Shown piece by piece: positions 34,785 to 43,483 of a DNA stretch of 64,000 bases (its first letter is position 1; every line of letters starts with the position of its first letter). Source of the stretch: JAJYKN01 sp035516155 (lineage in GTDB: Bacteria; Nitrospirota; UBA9217); assembly GCA_035516155.1 (NCBI GenBank), contig DATJAP010000016.1:1-64000 (forward strand), written 5' to 3'. Position numbers and translations under genes: made by a program. The notes under the pieces were generated by a model. That model saw only the letters and a program-made list of their open reading frames with translations. It made no database searches and was not told the origin of the DNA.

Positions 34785-35014
34785 GGGTCCAGTCCCGGGA
34801 CATCGAAAAGGCCCTGCGTAACCTGAAAAAGAAACTCCAGCTCGACGGGGTATTCGGGGAACTGAAGAAGCGGCGCTTTTACGAAAAGCCTTCGGTGAAA
34901 AAAAAGAGGAAGCGGCTGGAGGCACAGAAACGAAAGCGGAAGCTCCTCAGACGATCGCGGCCATCCGGTTCGGGACCGAGCTCGGGAAGGCCGTCGCAGC
35001 CACCCGCTGCATAG
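34775..35014 (+). CDS. rpsU: small ribosomal subunit protein bS21
   Basis: A 79-residue basic protein starting with GTG at 34775. The S21 core is visible: VQSRDIEKALRNLKKKL, GELKKRRFYEKPSVKKKRK. The C-terminal tail is longer than in E. coli S21 and Pro/Ser-rich (GSGPSSGRPSQPPAA). It overlaps the RRM gene, whose Gly-rich codons supply its GGAGGGGG ribosome site. S21 affects mRNA selection at initiation, so pairing it with an RNA-binding protein suggests a joint translational response. It may not be the only rpsU copy in the genome. Confidence 0.9.
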   Translation: MEVRVQSRDIEKALRNLKKKLQLDGVFGELKKRRFYEKPSVKKKRKRLEAQKRKRKLLRRSRPSGSGPSSGRPSQPPAA

Positions 35015-35161
35015 AACAGCCGAGCCCGTATGTGCCTGTATCTGTAGGAACGAGCCGTCGAGAACGGGAATAGCATTGAAAAGCAGCGGGTCGGACTCTA
35101 GTTCGGCCCGCCCCTATCAAGATGTTGCTCAGTTCGTATTTTTTTCCGCGAGGAGGTTTCA

Positions 35162-35266
35162 GTGGGAAAACCGGATTTTAGTTTTCAAAAACGTCTGAAG
35201 GAACTCGCGAAGCAGAAACAGAACGAGGCAAAAAGGCAGCGTAAGCTTGATAAAAAAATGCGGTGA
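35162..35266 (+). CDS. 34-residue basic coiled-coil-like small protein
   Basis: GTG start with GAGGAGG five bases upstream; product starts VGKPDFSFQKRLKEL and is Lys/Arg/Glu/Gln-rich to its end at KKMR. It resembles very small charged proteins seen near RRM and rpsU genes in deltaproteobacterial genomes; function unknown. The 147-base gap after rpsU contains an imperfect 9-bp stem (GCGGGTCGG with TCGGCCCGC) that could be a processing site or leader structure. Confidence 0.55.
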   Translation: MGKPDFSFQKRLKELAKQKQNEAKRQRKLDKKMR

Positions 35267-35481
35267 AGCCTGGTGTGATCAGGAGACACGGGGAGATTAA
35301 ATTTTTAGCGTCAATAAAATAGCATCCCAGAGACGCCCATTAAAGGACAACCTTCTGTTATGCTTTTGACAAAACATCTTGATCTCTTCATATGCCGCAA
35401 TATTTTTTTTATCACATCCATCCGGTTGACATTTCCTTATCACGCTTAACCAGCAGTGCTCGGCAGAGAAAACTATACCCT

Positions 35482-38031
35482 TCACCTTTCTGCAAATCGG
35501 CGAAAAAACCACTGCTTGATCCCTTCTACCGCAAACAGATAAAATAACACCAGACCGGCCAGGATCGCATAAAATGACAATGGGGGGGTCACGAATCCGA
35601 AGTACGTCCCAAGCGATGTGAACGGAAGCACAACCGCAAGGAGTGCGACTGAAATAGAACACAGGGTAAGCCAGATATTGGGACGGCTTTTGAATGGATT
35701 ACGACGGGTGCGGATGATGAAAATAACCAGCACCTGCGTTGCCATTGACTCGATAAACCAGCCGGTATGAAAAAGCTGTTCTCCGGCCTGAAACAAATGC
35801 AGCATAATGTAAAATGTCAGGAAGTCGAAAACCGAGCTCACCGGCCCCACGAATAGCATGAAGTTGCGGATAAAGTCCATGTTCCAATGCCGAGGCTGGG
35901 TGAGATATTCTTCATCGACACTGTCGAGCGGGATGGGGATCTCCGAAACATCATAGAGGAGATTGTTCAAAAGAATCTGCACCGGCAGCATGGGAAGAAA
36001 AGGCAGGAAGAGGGTTGCTCCAGCCATGCTGAACATGTTCCCGAAATTGGAGCTTGTTCCCATCATGATGTATTTCATGATGTTTCCGTAAGTGCGACGG
36101 CCCTCCACAACTCCGTCGTGAAGTACGTTCAGGTCCTGCTCCAGAAGGATCATCTCTGCCGCGCTTTTTGCCACATCCACGGCGCTGTCCACGGAAACGC
36201 CGATGTCCGCTGAATGGAGCGATGGAGCGTCATTAATGCCGTCACCCATATACCCGACGACCCTGCCCCGCTGCTTCAATGCAAGGATGACCCGGTTTTT
36301 TTGCGCAGGGTTGACCCGGCAAAAGAGATTCATATTCTCTACGCAGGCTGAGAGTGCATGGTCCTCCATCCCCTGCATCTCTTCCCCTGTCAAGATTCCG
36401 GTTATCGGCACGCCGAGCTTCTCACAGATATGCCGTGTTACCAGTTCATTGTCGCCGGTCACGATCTTGACTGCCACCCCCGCATGAGTGAGCTTGACTA
36501 GGGCTGCTTGAGCGCTCTCCTTCGGTGGATCGAGAAAGGCGGCGAACCCGGCAAAGATGAGCGCTGTCTCGTCATCGATCACGGCATGATGTTCGATTGA
36601 CTCTACCCGCTTCCAGGCAACGCCGAGCACGCGAAAACCGTTACGCGCAAAAGTTTCTGCAAGCGTCTGTATCCTGGCCAAGCCGGTTTTGTCCAGTTCT
36701 TTAAGATCCGCTTCCCCGTTTTCCTCATAATGGGTAGAGAGACGGAGGATGTCCTCTGAAGCGCCTTTTACCACAAGAAGCCTCTTCTGCCCGTTGTCAA
36801 CGATAACGGAAACCCGACGCCGCTCAAAATCGAACGGAACTTCGTCTATTTTCTTCCAGGTTGCTATATCGATTTCTTTGTGCTCGAGAATGGCGTCATC
36901 CATCGGGCTTCGCAAACCCGATTCGAAGTAACTGTTCAGGTATGCAAGCTCAAGAACGCGACTACTATCCCGGCCAAGACTGTCCACGTGGCGCTCCAAA
37001 TGGATTCGAGCCTCGGTGAGCGTACCGGTTTTGTCCGTACACAGTACATCCATGCTCCCCAAGTTGTGGATGGATTCGAGCCGTTTTACGATCACTTTCT
37101 TCTTTGCCATGCGCATGGCGCCACGTGCGAGGGTCACGGAAACCACCATAGGCAGGAGTTCGGGAGTGAGTCCCACGGCAAGAGCCACGGCAAAGAGGAA
37201 GGATTCGAGCCAAGGCCGGTGGAAAAACGCGTTGGCCAATATAACAAAGAGGACGAGGAGGATCGTGAACCGCATGATCAGAAGCCCGAAGCGTTGAGTG
37301 CCCTGTTCAAAAGAGGTGGGGGGAGCCTTTGTGGTGAGGGTATCGGAGATCTCGCCCAAAGAGGTATTCGGCCCCGTGCGGCAGATGAGGACCATGGCAG
37401 AGCCGCTCACCACGGACGTACCCATGAACACAGCGTTCACTGCATCAGCCATGTTCTGTCCCGCGTCAGGCATATCGCGGGGAAACTTTTCAATTGGGTA
37501 GGATTCGCCGGTCAGGAGCGCCTGTTTTACAAAGAAATCTTTTGCTGCCAGCACTCGTCCGTCACCCGGGATAAGGTCGCCCGCGGAAAGAGACACCACA
37601 TCCCCAGGCACCAGCGTTGCCGCGGGGATATCGCTGCTCTTTCCATCACGTAAAACTTGAACGCGGATAGAAACCGACTGGCGAAGTTCTTCTGCTGCTT
37701 TACTTGCATGGTGTTCCTGAATAAAATCCAGGGTCACGCTCATAACAACAATGACGCTGATGATCAGAAAGCTGGTCAAATCGCCGGTAAAAGCAGAGAC
37801 TGCGCTGGCAACGAGGAGGAGGATGACCAGGGGATTTTTGAACCTGGCAAGGAACTGGAGGAACAGGGCTCGCTTCCGCGGCGGCCGCAGCATATTCGGG
37901 CCGACCTGCTTCAGCCGGTCAGTCGCTTCACTGCTCGACAGGCCTGCGGTGGTCGTATTTAATCGCTTCAGGAGTTCAGAAGCGGTTTGCTGCCAGAAAA
38001 CTATTTCCGCCTTGGATGGGGAAATCGTCAT
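35482..38031 (-). CDS. mgtA: magnesium-importing P-type ATPase MgtA/MgtB family
   Basis: An 849-residue type IIIB P-type ATPase that brings Mg2+ into the cell. The phosphorylation motif is CTDKTGTLTEA (about residue 335), the actuator motif is LLTGESYPIEK (about 172), the nucleotide-domain motif is VVKGASED, and the hinge is GYMGDGINDAPSL. The M4 sequence VGLTPELLPMVV and the C-terminal NNLLYDVSE mark it as MgtA-like rather than Ca2+ or K+ type. The ATG at 38031 follows AAGGAA. The leader of about 110 bases before the small ORF at 38145 could hold Mg2+ control, but no known riboswitch is recognised. Confidence 0.92.
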   Translation of the reverse strand: MTISPSKAEIVFWQQTASELLKRLNTTTAGLSSSEATDRLKQVGPNMLRPPRKRALFLQFLARFKNPLVILLLVASAVSAFTGDLTSFLIISVIVVMSVTLDFIQEHHASKAAEELRQSVSIRVQVLRDGKSSDIPAATLVPGDVVSLSAGDLIPGDGRVLAAKDFFVKQALLTGESYPIEKFPRDMPDAGQNMADAVNAVFMGTSVVSGSAMVLICRTGPNTSLGEISDTLTTKAPPTSFEQGTQRFGLLIMRFTILLVLFVILANAFFHRPWLESFLFAVALAVGLTPELLPMVVSVTLARGAMRMAKKKVIVKRLESIHNLGSMDVLCTDKTGTLTEARIHLERHVDSLGRDSSRVLELAYLNSYFESGLRSPMDDAILEHKEIDIATWKKIDEVPFDFERRRVSVIVDNGQKRLLVVKGASEDILRLSTHYEENGEADLKELDKTGLARIQTLAETFARNGFRVLGVAWKRVESIEHHAVIDDETALIFAGFAAFLDPPKESAQAALVKLTHAGVAVKIVTGDNELVTRHICEKLGVPITGILTGEEMQGMEDHALSACVENMNLFCRVNPAQKNRVILALKQRGRVVGYMGDGINDAPSLHSADIGVSVDSAVDVAKSAAEMILLEQDLNVLHDGVVEGRRTYGNIMKYIMMGTSSNFGNMFSMAGATLFLPFLPMLPVQILLNNLLYDVSEIPIPLDSVDEEYLTQPRHWNMDFIRNFMLFVGPVSSVFDFLTFYIMLHLFQAGEQLFHTGWFIESMATQVLVIFIIRTRRNPFKSRPNIWLTLCSISVALLAVVLPFTSLGTYFGFVTPPLSFYAILAGLVLFYLFAVEGIKQWFFRRFAER

Positions 38032-38518
38032 AACATGTTCCTTTTAAATTTTCGGGTGCCTGAAGCGCCTGATACGGAGACCGTCTTTTGAATGCCACTT
38101 TCAATAACATTTCCCAAAAGGCGCCACCAGTCTAAATACCTTTCTCAAACGAGAAGAAAGCTGACTGCGGGTTGTAAGAGCATGACATAACGTTTGAGCT
38201 CGAGGTTATCCACTGCCTCAATGCCCTTATTCCTTTCCTTCCACGACCTTCTGATGTCGATATATCCGCTTTCCACATCCGTTCGCATTTGATGCACGTG
38301 GACCATTGGCATGCCTCTGAGCTGGCTTTTACTCAGCACGAGACAACTCAGAAATTTCCGGTAACAATAAAAGAACCATGACACGCCGTTTACTCTTAGC
38401 TTGATATCTATCCAGTTGATAGCAAATCAAGCGACAATTTTGAAGCGAAACAGACTCTCCTTTCATCACTAAGGCGGGTGCGGACAAGGAAGCACCTCTT
38501 CCTTTTGATTAAAGATTA
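38032..38518. other. leader and spacer between mgtA and the DUF4337 gene
   Basis: About 490 bases. A leftward 79-codon open frame (38145-38384) has no clear ribosome site and an unfamiliar sequence; it could be a leader peptide for mgtA, by analogy with mgtL, but the support is weak. A small stem CTTTCT/AGAAAG (minus strand) lies near 38140-38160. No intrinsic terminator stands out. Confidence 0.35.
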
Positions 38519-39106
38519 TCAATGAAAGAGCGGCACCTTAACAATCATCAGATACCCGTTCAGCATCAGGATCGTGCCGAGTGATGCGGAAACAATCGCA
38601 AAATAAAATATCTGGCGAGATACGGCCAGAATAGAGATCGATGCCATGACAATCGATATCTGCAGCAAAACCTCGGCATAGTCGAAAAAGGGGTCCTTGC
38701 TGAGGTTCTTGTCCCTCTCCGCCTCGAGATGTTTGGCCTCTTCTTCCATTTTATTCTTCTCCTCGCCATATCGTGCTTCTTCCGCACGCATTTCCTTGAG
38801 CATTGCCCCATACCGCTTCTTTGCCTCCGGCTTCATTCCTGCGCCCCGCTCAAGAAGGTCCAATTCGATCCGCAGCCCGTTCGTTCGGTAAAGATGTTCC
38901 CGCAGGGTCTTTGACTGATAAAAGGCCCACTGGTCTGATGCCTGCTGCTGCAAAAGGAGCATTTCTTTCATAGCATTGTTGCCACCGAGTGAGGTGATGG
39001 CGAGGAGAACTGCAAATATTGCCGTTGTCATAGCGATGCGCTTCGTAAAAGCCTTTGCTTTGATCTCTTTGAGCTCTTCAAGATTGGGAAGATCTACTTC
39101 GGCCAT
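38519..39106 (-). CDS. DUF4337-family membrane protein
   Basis: A 195-residue protein of the DUF4337 family, function unknown. Layout: helix 1 near residues 24-42 (IAMTTAIFAVLLAITSLGG), a conserved NNAMKEMLLLQQQASDQWAFYQ, a long charged coiled coil (about 70-150), and two C-terminal helices (VLLQISIVMASISILAV; LGTILMLNGYLMIV). The start used is ATG 39106 (MAEVDLPN) with GAGAGG upstream; the frame extends to 39181 without a ribosome site. Not evidently part of an operon. Confidence 0.8.
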   Translation of the reverse strand: MAEVDLPNLEELKEIKAKAFTKRIAMTTAIFAVLLAITSLGGNNAMKEMLLLQQQASDQWAFYQSKTLREHLYRTNGLRIELDLLERGAGMKPEAKKRYGAMLKEMRAEEARYGEEKNKMEEEAKHLEAERDKNLSKDPFFDYAEVLLQISIVMASISILAVSRQIFYFAIVSASLGTILMLNGYLMIVKVPLFH

Positions 39107-39243
39107 GGCTTGTTTCCTCTCCACTTTACCTACAAATAGTCTTTTGTCGGGTTTTTTGGTGTGAGGGAGATTTTGAAGCATCCTGCTGGCAATTCACGAG
39201 CGTACCCCGTCGCTTCAAAAGAAATAAGTTTACTCGGAGGGTT

Positions 39244-39309
39244 TTAATTCTCGGTAACGCCTGGCGGCTTTTCAAGTACTACATCGATCCTGGGATTTTT
39301 AACGGGCAT
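39244..39309 (-). CDS. tiny ORF resembling the N-terminus of an RHH antitoxin
   Basis: A 21-residue frame (MPVKNPRIDVVLEKPPGVTEN) with a good GGAGG before its ATG. The start VKNPRxxVVLEKP is like the first strand of ribbon-helix-helix antitoxins, but the helices are absent. Probably a truncated remnant; could be a real micro-peptide. Confidence 0.25.
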   Translation of the reverse strand: MPVKNPRIDVVLEKPPGVTEN

Positions 39310-39852
39310 GTTTCTTCACCTCCGCAGAAAGCAGTGTAGCATTACTGACACACCCTGTCAATTATGCGATAAATGCACTGTTAAAATAATACGTATTGGG
39401 TTTCTCTGGATTTACATATGGAAATCGCACGCTTCTCTATACGACTCTGTTAACATGGTCGTGCCGTGTTTTGCGGACGACGCTGATAATAAAGCAAAAT
39501 TTTTCGAGGAATGGCGTTCTGAGTATCAAACGGATAACGTAAAGTTGCTGGATAATATTCAAATTGTGAGGGGACGAGTGGCAGGAAACCACTGACCGGA
39601 TGACGGACAAGGGCGCCGACGTGCGGCAGGGGATTCTTACGAATCTACCGGACTGCCTTGTGAACACTCATGCGCGTACTGGTGCTGCGAATGCTCAGGG
39701 GAAACAGTAAAACAACCATGGGGTCCAGGGGTGATTTCCCGGTAGAAGATTCTGTAAAGAACTTTTTTTTATGATATTATGGGTGCTGGCAACAGCGCCC
39801 TTTTTTGTTAGCAGATTTGAATATCAGGTTTTTATTGGAGCGAGAGAAAAGT
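39310..39852. other. intergenic region with no supported gene
   Basis: About 540 bases. Short frames (for example plus-strand 39455-39595, ending IQIVRGRVAGNH) have neither recognisable sequence nor ribosome sites. The last 100 bases should contain the promoter of the beta-barrel gene that follows. Confidence 0.4.
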
Positions 39853-40650
39853 ATGCGACTACGAGCTATCTGTGCAGCCCACCGGCTGTCAGCATTTGTA
39901 TTGGCATCCTTTCTAATTTTGACTGTTTTCAAGTCGCCTGCTGCCTGGGCCGGTCCACCTTTCATCACCGATGACCCTGAGCCAGTTGAACACCATCACG
40001 GGGAGTTCTATGTCGCCTCCCAATATGCCGATAACGAGGAAGGGAAGGAAGGGACCCTGCCTCATTTTGAGTTCAACTATGGTGTTGTTCCCGATGTCCA
40101 GCTGCATGTTCTCATCCCATTCATGTATGTCCATCCGAACGGCGGTGCGACCGCATATGGATTTGGAGATACAGAAGTTGGCGTAAAGTACCGATTTCTC
40201 CATGAAGGCGACGCAACGCCGCAGGTCGGGGTTTTCCCGATCATGCACCTTCCCACGGGCGATGCCGATCGAGGCCTCGGCAATCGCCATGTACCGTTCT
40301 TTTTACCAGTCTGGCTTCAGAAGAGCTGGGGGCGTTGGACGACCTATGGTGGTGGCGGCTACTGGATCAATCCCGGAGAGGGAAACAAGAACTTTTATCA
40401 GATAGGATGGCTGGTGCAGAGGAGTATTACCAATGCTCTCGCCATAGGGGCGGAGATTTTCTCCTTTGGCCAAGATACAGAGAACGGTCGCGGCCGGACT
40501 GGTTATAATGTAGGAGGCATCTTTAACCTCAGCGAAGATCATCATCTGCTGTTTTCCGCGGGAAGTGACCTATCGGGAGATAACAAGTTATCAAGTTATA
40601 TCGCATGGCAATGGACCTTCGGACCTCATGAACAGGTGAAAAAAGAGTGA
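39853..40650 (+). CDS. outer-membrane beta-barrel protein (phenol MetA-degradation-like transporter family)
   Basis: A 265-residue exported protein. The signal peptide runs to about residue 33 and is cleaved near AAWAG-PPF. The mature part starts GPPFITDDPEPVEHHHGEFY, which is typical of the PF13557-type outer-membrane family, and continues as alternating strands (FGDTEVGVKYRFL, QVGVFPIMHLPTGD, YNVGGIFNLSEDHHLLFSAG) ending in an aromatic-rich WQWTF strand near the C-terminus. Members are proposed to import hydrophobic or aromatic compounds. ATG 39853 is preferred over 39805, which adds a non-signal-like stretch. Stand-alone gene. Confidence 0.75.
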   Translation: MRLRAICAAHRLSAFVLASFLILTVFKSPAAWAGPPFITDDPEPVEHHHGEFYVASQYADNEEGKEGTLPHFEFNYGVVPDVQLHVLIPFMYVHPNGGATAYGFGDTEVGVKYRFLHEGDATPQVGVFPIMHLPTGDADRGLGNRHVPFFLPVWLQKSWGRWTTYGGGGYWINPGEGNKNFYQIGWLVQRSITNALAIGAEIFSFGQDTENGRGRTGYNVGGIFNLSEDHHLLFSAGSDLSGDNKLSSYIAWQWTFGPHEQVKKE

Positions 40651-40799
40651 CTCGATTGAAAAGAATTTCAACAATGCATATAGCGCACAAAAGCCACATC
40701 ATAGGCAGTAATCAAATTAGGCTGCAACGCCTTCGCGATCCTGCGGCAGGGTAATAAATTGTGTAAAAATGTTCATTAACTGTCCTCGTTTCTGATAAA

Positions 40800-41105
40800 T
40801 TAATAGTTAAGGCGTAAGCGCAGAGAATATACTTCAACAGACCCCCAGTCGCGGTTATAGCCGGGGTTCTGAATATATGAAAATCCGGACTTGGCTGAGC
40901 ATATTGACCGAACTGGACGCGACAATAGGTTTCAGGATCTGCTCCAGTCCGTAATTGAGGCCGCTGTCACGTGAACACCGGCGTACAGATGAACGGAATA
41001 CATCGGGGCCGTACAGACGACCGCGTAGGAATCGCTTATGTGTGGCACTGCCTGTCACCTGAGCATCGTGATTATCTGGCCGCCGGCGGCAATGGGTTCC
41101 GTAAA
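40800..41105. pseudogene. decayed OprB-like porin C-terminus, split by an inversion
   Basis: Two converging fragments of one porin end. On the plus strand 40974-41105 reads NTGVQMNGIHRGRTDDRVGI then AYVWHCLSPEHRDYLAAGGNGF. On the minus strand, from 40967 down to the stop at 40800-40802, three frames in turn read GLNYGLEQIL, ETYCRVQFGQYAQPSPDF and YIQNPGYNRDWGSVEVYSLR. In a normal carbohydrate-selective porin these pieces follow each other on one strand. The junction lies at the palindrome CACGTG (40968-40973). At least two frameshifts and one inversion are therefore visible. The N-terminal two thirds are gone. Family assignment is from memory of OprB C-termini. Confidence 0.6.
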
Positions 41106-41257
41106 TGCAAAATCATCGGGATGGCCGTTGTTTCCAGCCGATCCCTGCAAAAGCTCCGGTTTCGCCGTCATCTGCGAGCGGTTACTCTGCTTGCTGACCG
41201 TCACTATTAAACATTAAGGACGGGATCGGTCGGCAGGATCCCCTGGAGTGGGTCCAA

Positions 41258-41286
41258 CTTACACCAATTCCTACCTGTGTTATACT
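41258..41286 (+). promoter_or_regulatory. sigma-70-type promoter of the rhodanese-importer operon
   Basis: CTTACA (41258-41263), a 17-base spacer, TATACT (41281-41286). It leaves a leader of about 35 bases before the rhodanese ATG at 41328. Confidence 0.5.
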
Positions 41287-41327
41287 TTAATAAAGCGTAA
41301 CAACCATCAAATTGAGGAGCCAGGAAT

Positions 41328-41672
41328 ATGGCAGAGCCCGCTAGGATTCCGCCGGAAGAGGCAAGAATAAAAGTACTATCCGGGGAAGCCATCCTTGTCT
41401 GTGCTTATGAGGATGAGGAAAAATTCAGAAATGCACATCTTGAAGGCGCTATCTCGTTAAATGACTTCAGAAATAAGATCAACTTTATTTCAAAAGAACA
41501 GGAAATTATTTTCTATTGTGCATGAGTAAAAGAGGCGAGTGCCGCCGGTCGGGCGTCAGAATACATGGAGAAGGGGTTTCAGAAGATCAGCGTCCTCGGT
41601 GGCGGTGTAGAGGGCTGGAAAAAAGCGGGATTCCCAATGGGGAGGGCAAGTGTTCATCCGGAGGAGGAATAA
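41328..41672 (+). CDS. rhodanese-like protein with in-frame UGA (selenocysteine candidate)
   Basis: A 114-codon frame interrupted by a single TGA at 41523-41525 (codon 66) and otherwise intact to TAA at 41670. Before it: MAEPARIPPEEARIKVLSG...HLEGAISL...EQEIIFYCA; after it: VKEASAAGRASEYMEKGFQK, then ISVLGGGVEGWKKAGFP, which is the C-terminal rhodanese signature. Relatives have FYCxCPxEAxSA, so the TGA replaces a Cys in the active-site loop, the position expected for selenocysteine. GGCG-AGUGC-CGCC just downstream could form the apical stem-loop of a bacterial SECIS. If UGA is read as stop, the gene is broken. A GAGGAG precedes the ATG. It ends one base before the ATG of the importer binding protein and is probably co-transcribed with it. 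Confidence 0.6.
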
Positions 41673-41673
41673 G

Positions 41674-42642
41674 ATGAAAAGGTTCGTGGCAGCACTTCTC
41701 TTTGCGTCAGTCTGGTTCAGTTCTCCTGCTTGTGCTGAAGATTTGGTGCGGCTGGGAAACCTCAAGTTTGCGCATTATGGAGCCGTATCATACATGAAGG
41801 AAATTGCACCGAAGTATCATCTCAGGATAGAAGAACGAGTTTTTCCCAAGGGGATTGATATCATACCAGCGATCATCGCTGGCGATATTGATATCGCCGC
41901 GAGCGCCATAGACGGCGCGATTGCGGCCCGTGCTGCAGGCGTGCCGATCTATATTGTGGCGGGATTCGCCCGGGGAGGCGCGCGGATCGTCGGCCGCTCG
42001 GACATGAAATGGCATTCTGTCGCCGACCTCAAGGGGAAGAAGGTGGGAGTGCCCCGCGGTGGTGCTCAGGAACTAGTCCTTTTGGCTGAATTGGGGAAAT
42101 ACAACCTGACCTATTCGGAGAACCCGGGTAAGGACGTGCAGATCGTGTACCTGGCCTATGCCGATCTCAACGAAGCACTCCTCTCTCGGAACGTAGACGC
42201 CATAAGCCAGTCGGAGCCCCAGTCCTCGCAGGCAATCAGCAAGGGCTATGGCGTGGAGATCGTTAAACCTTATGATACCCCGCTCGGGGAACCGGTGCGG
42301 ACCCTAATCATGACCGAAAAGATGTACACCACACAGCGTGATGTTGCAGAACGGGTCATGAAGTGCTTCGTTGAAGCAACAAAATATTTTATCGAACATC
42401 CGGATGTGGCGGAGCAATATGTGCGGGAAAAGATGTTCAAGGGCCAGCTCTCGAGCGGGGACTACCGGCAGGCAATCGAAAACTCTCCATTTAGCTACGA
42501 CGTTACTCTTGAGCAGGTGCAGGTCTCGACGGACATGATGGTCAAGTACGGGATCGCGAAAATGACAAAACCACCCGTTGCAAAGGATTATGTTAGACTC
42601 GACGTGCTTGAGAAAGCCAAGAAGGAGCTTAATGCCAAATAA
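41674..42642 (+). CDS. SsuA/TauA-type periplasmic binding protein
   Basis: A 322-residue exported binding protein for a sulfonate-, nitrate- or taurine-like solute. The signal peptide MKRFVAALLFASVWFSSPACA is cleaved before EDL. The fold is typical: AGDIDIAASAIDGAIAARAAG (read at residues 67-87), SVADLKGKKVGVPRGGAQEL and DAISQSEPQSSQAI. The ATG at 41674 follows GGAGGAGG, placed within the end of the rhodanese gene. The permease start overlaps its 3' end, so this is gene one of a complete importer. Specificity is not readable; the upstream rhodanese suggests a sulfur compound. Confidence 0.85.
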   Translation: MKRFVAALLFASVWFSSPACAEDLVRLGNLKFAHYGAVSYMKEIAPKYHLRIEERVFPKGIDIIPAIIAGDIDIAASAIDGAIAARAAGVPIYIVAGFARGGARIVGRSDMKWHSVADLKGKKVGVPRGGAQELVLLAELGKYNLTYSENPGKDVQIVYLAYADLNEALLSRNVDAISQSEPQSSQAISKGYGVEIVKPYDTPLGEPVRTLIMTEKMYTTQRDVAERVMKCFVEATKYFIEHPDVAEQYVREKMFKGQLSSGDYRQAIENSPFSYDVTLEQVQVSTDMMVKYGIAKMTKPPVAKDYVRLDVLEKAKKELNAK

Positions 42643-43477
42643 ACATTCGCCTTCCGCGGCAAAACTGATCGGGCAGTTCATTCGGTCGACCGTCATTCCG
42701 GTGGGTCTTCTTGTCGTTTGGGAGTTGCTGTCCCGGATGCATGTGCTCAACCCCCAGGCTCTTCCAGCTCCAACCCAGGTGTTTTTGAGATGGATCGCAT
42801 ACGCGCGTCCTCTTGAGCCCTTCGATCCAACACAGATGAGCTATTTTGCTTGGATTTTTTCGGGCGAGCTTCCCCATGACCTGTTAGCGACCTTCCTCCG
42901 GGTGCTCGTTGGCTTCCTCATCGGCGCAACCCTGGCATTGCCTCTGGGACTTCTCATGGGAAACTTCGAAAGGGTCCATCTTCTTTTCAATCCACTCATA
43001 CAGATATTAAGACCAATTCCACCCATTGCCTACGTTCCCCTCTCAATTCTCTGGTTCGGGTTGGGGAACCCGCCGGCCTACTTCCTCATCAGCCTCGGCG
43101 CATTCTTTCCCGTGCTCATGAACACGATATCCGGAGTCCGGAACGTTGATGCGATTTATATCCGCGCTGCGCGGAACCTCGGGGCCGGGAAAACGACCCT
43201 GTTCGTCCGGGTCATCGTACCCGCTTCCTTGCCTCATATCCTGACCGGCCTGCGTGTGGGGATCGGCGTAGCCTTTATCTGCGTGATCGTGGCCGAAATG
43301 ATAGCCGTAAATAATGGCCTGGGCTATCGGATCATCGAGGCCCGGGAATATTTCTGGTCAGACAAGATCATAGCGGGGATGATCACTATCGGCCTGCTGG
43401 GTTTGGCCATTGATACTGTCATGAGTAAGATCAACAATTACCTGCTCCGCTGGCGTCAGAGCATTGAAACGGGCTAA
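42632..43477 (+). CDS. ABC importer permease, SsuC/TauC type
   Basis: A 281-residue inner-membrane permease with about six helices. The conserved EAA loop of BPD-type importers is present as YIRAARNLGAGKTTLFVRVI (about residues 181-200), followed by VPASLPHILTGLRVGIGVAF. The ATG at 42632 has AAGGAG upstream and overlaps the binding-protein stop by 11 bases. It forms the channel with the ATPase encoded six bases downstream. Confidence 0.9.
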   Translation: MPNKHSPSAAKLIGQFIRSTVIPVGLLVVWELLSRMHVLNPQALPAPTQVFLRWIAYARPLEPFDPTQMSYFAWIFSGELPHDLLATFLRVLVGFLIGATLALPLGLLMGNFERVHLLFNPLIQILRPIPPIAYVPLSILWFGLGNPPAYFLISLGAFFPVLMNTISGVRNVDAIYIRAARNLGAGKTTLFVRVIVPASLPHILTGLRVGIGVAFICVIVAEMIAVNNGLGYRIIEAREYFWSDKIIAGMITIGLLGLAIDTVMSKINNYLLRWRQSIETG

Positions 43478-43483
43478 CAGTAC

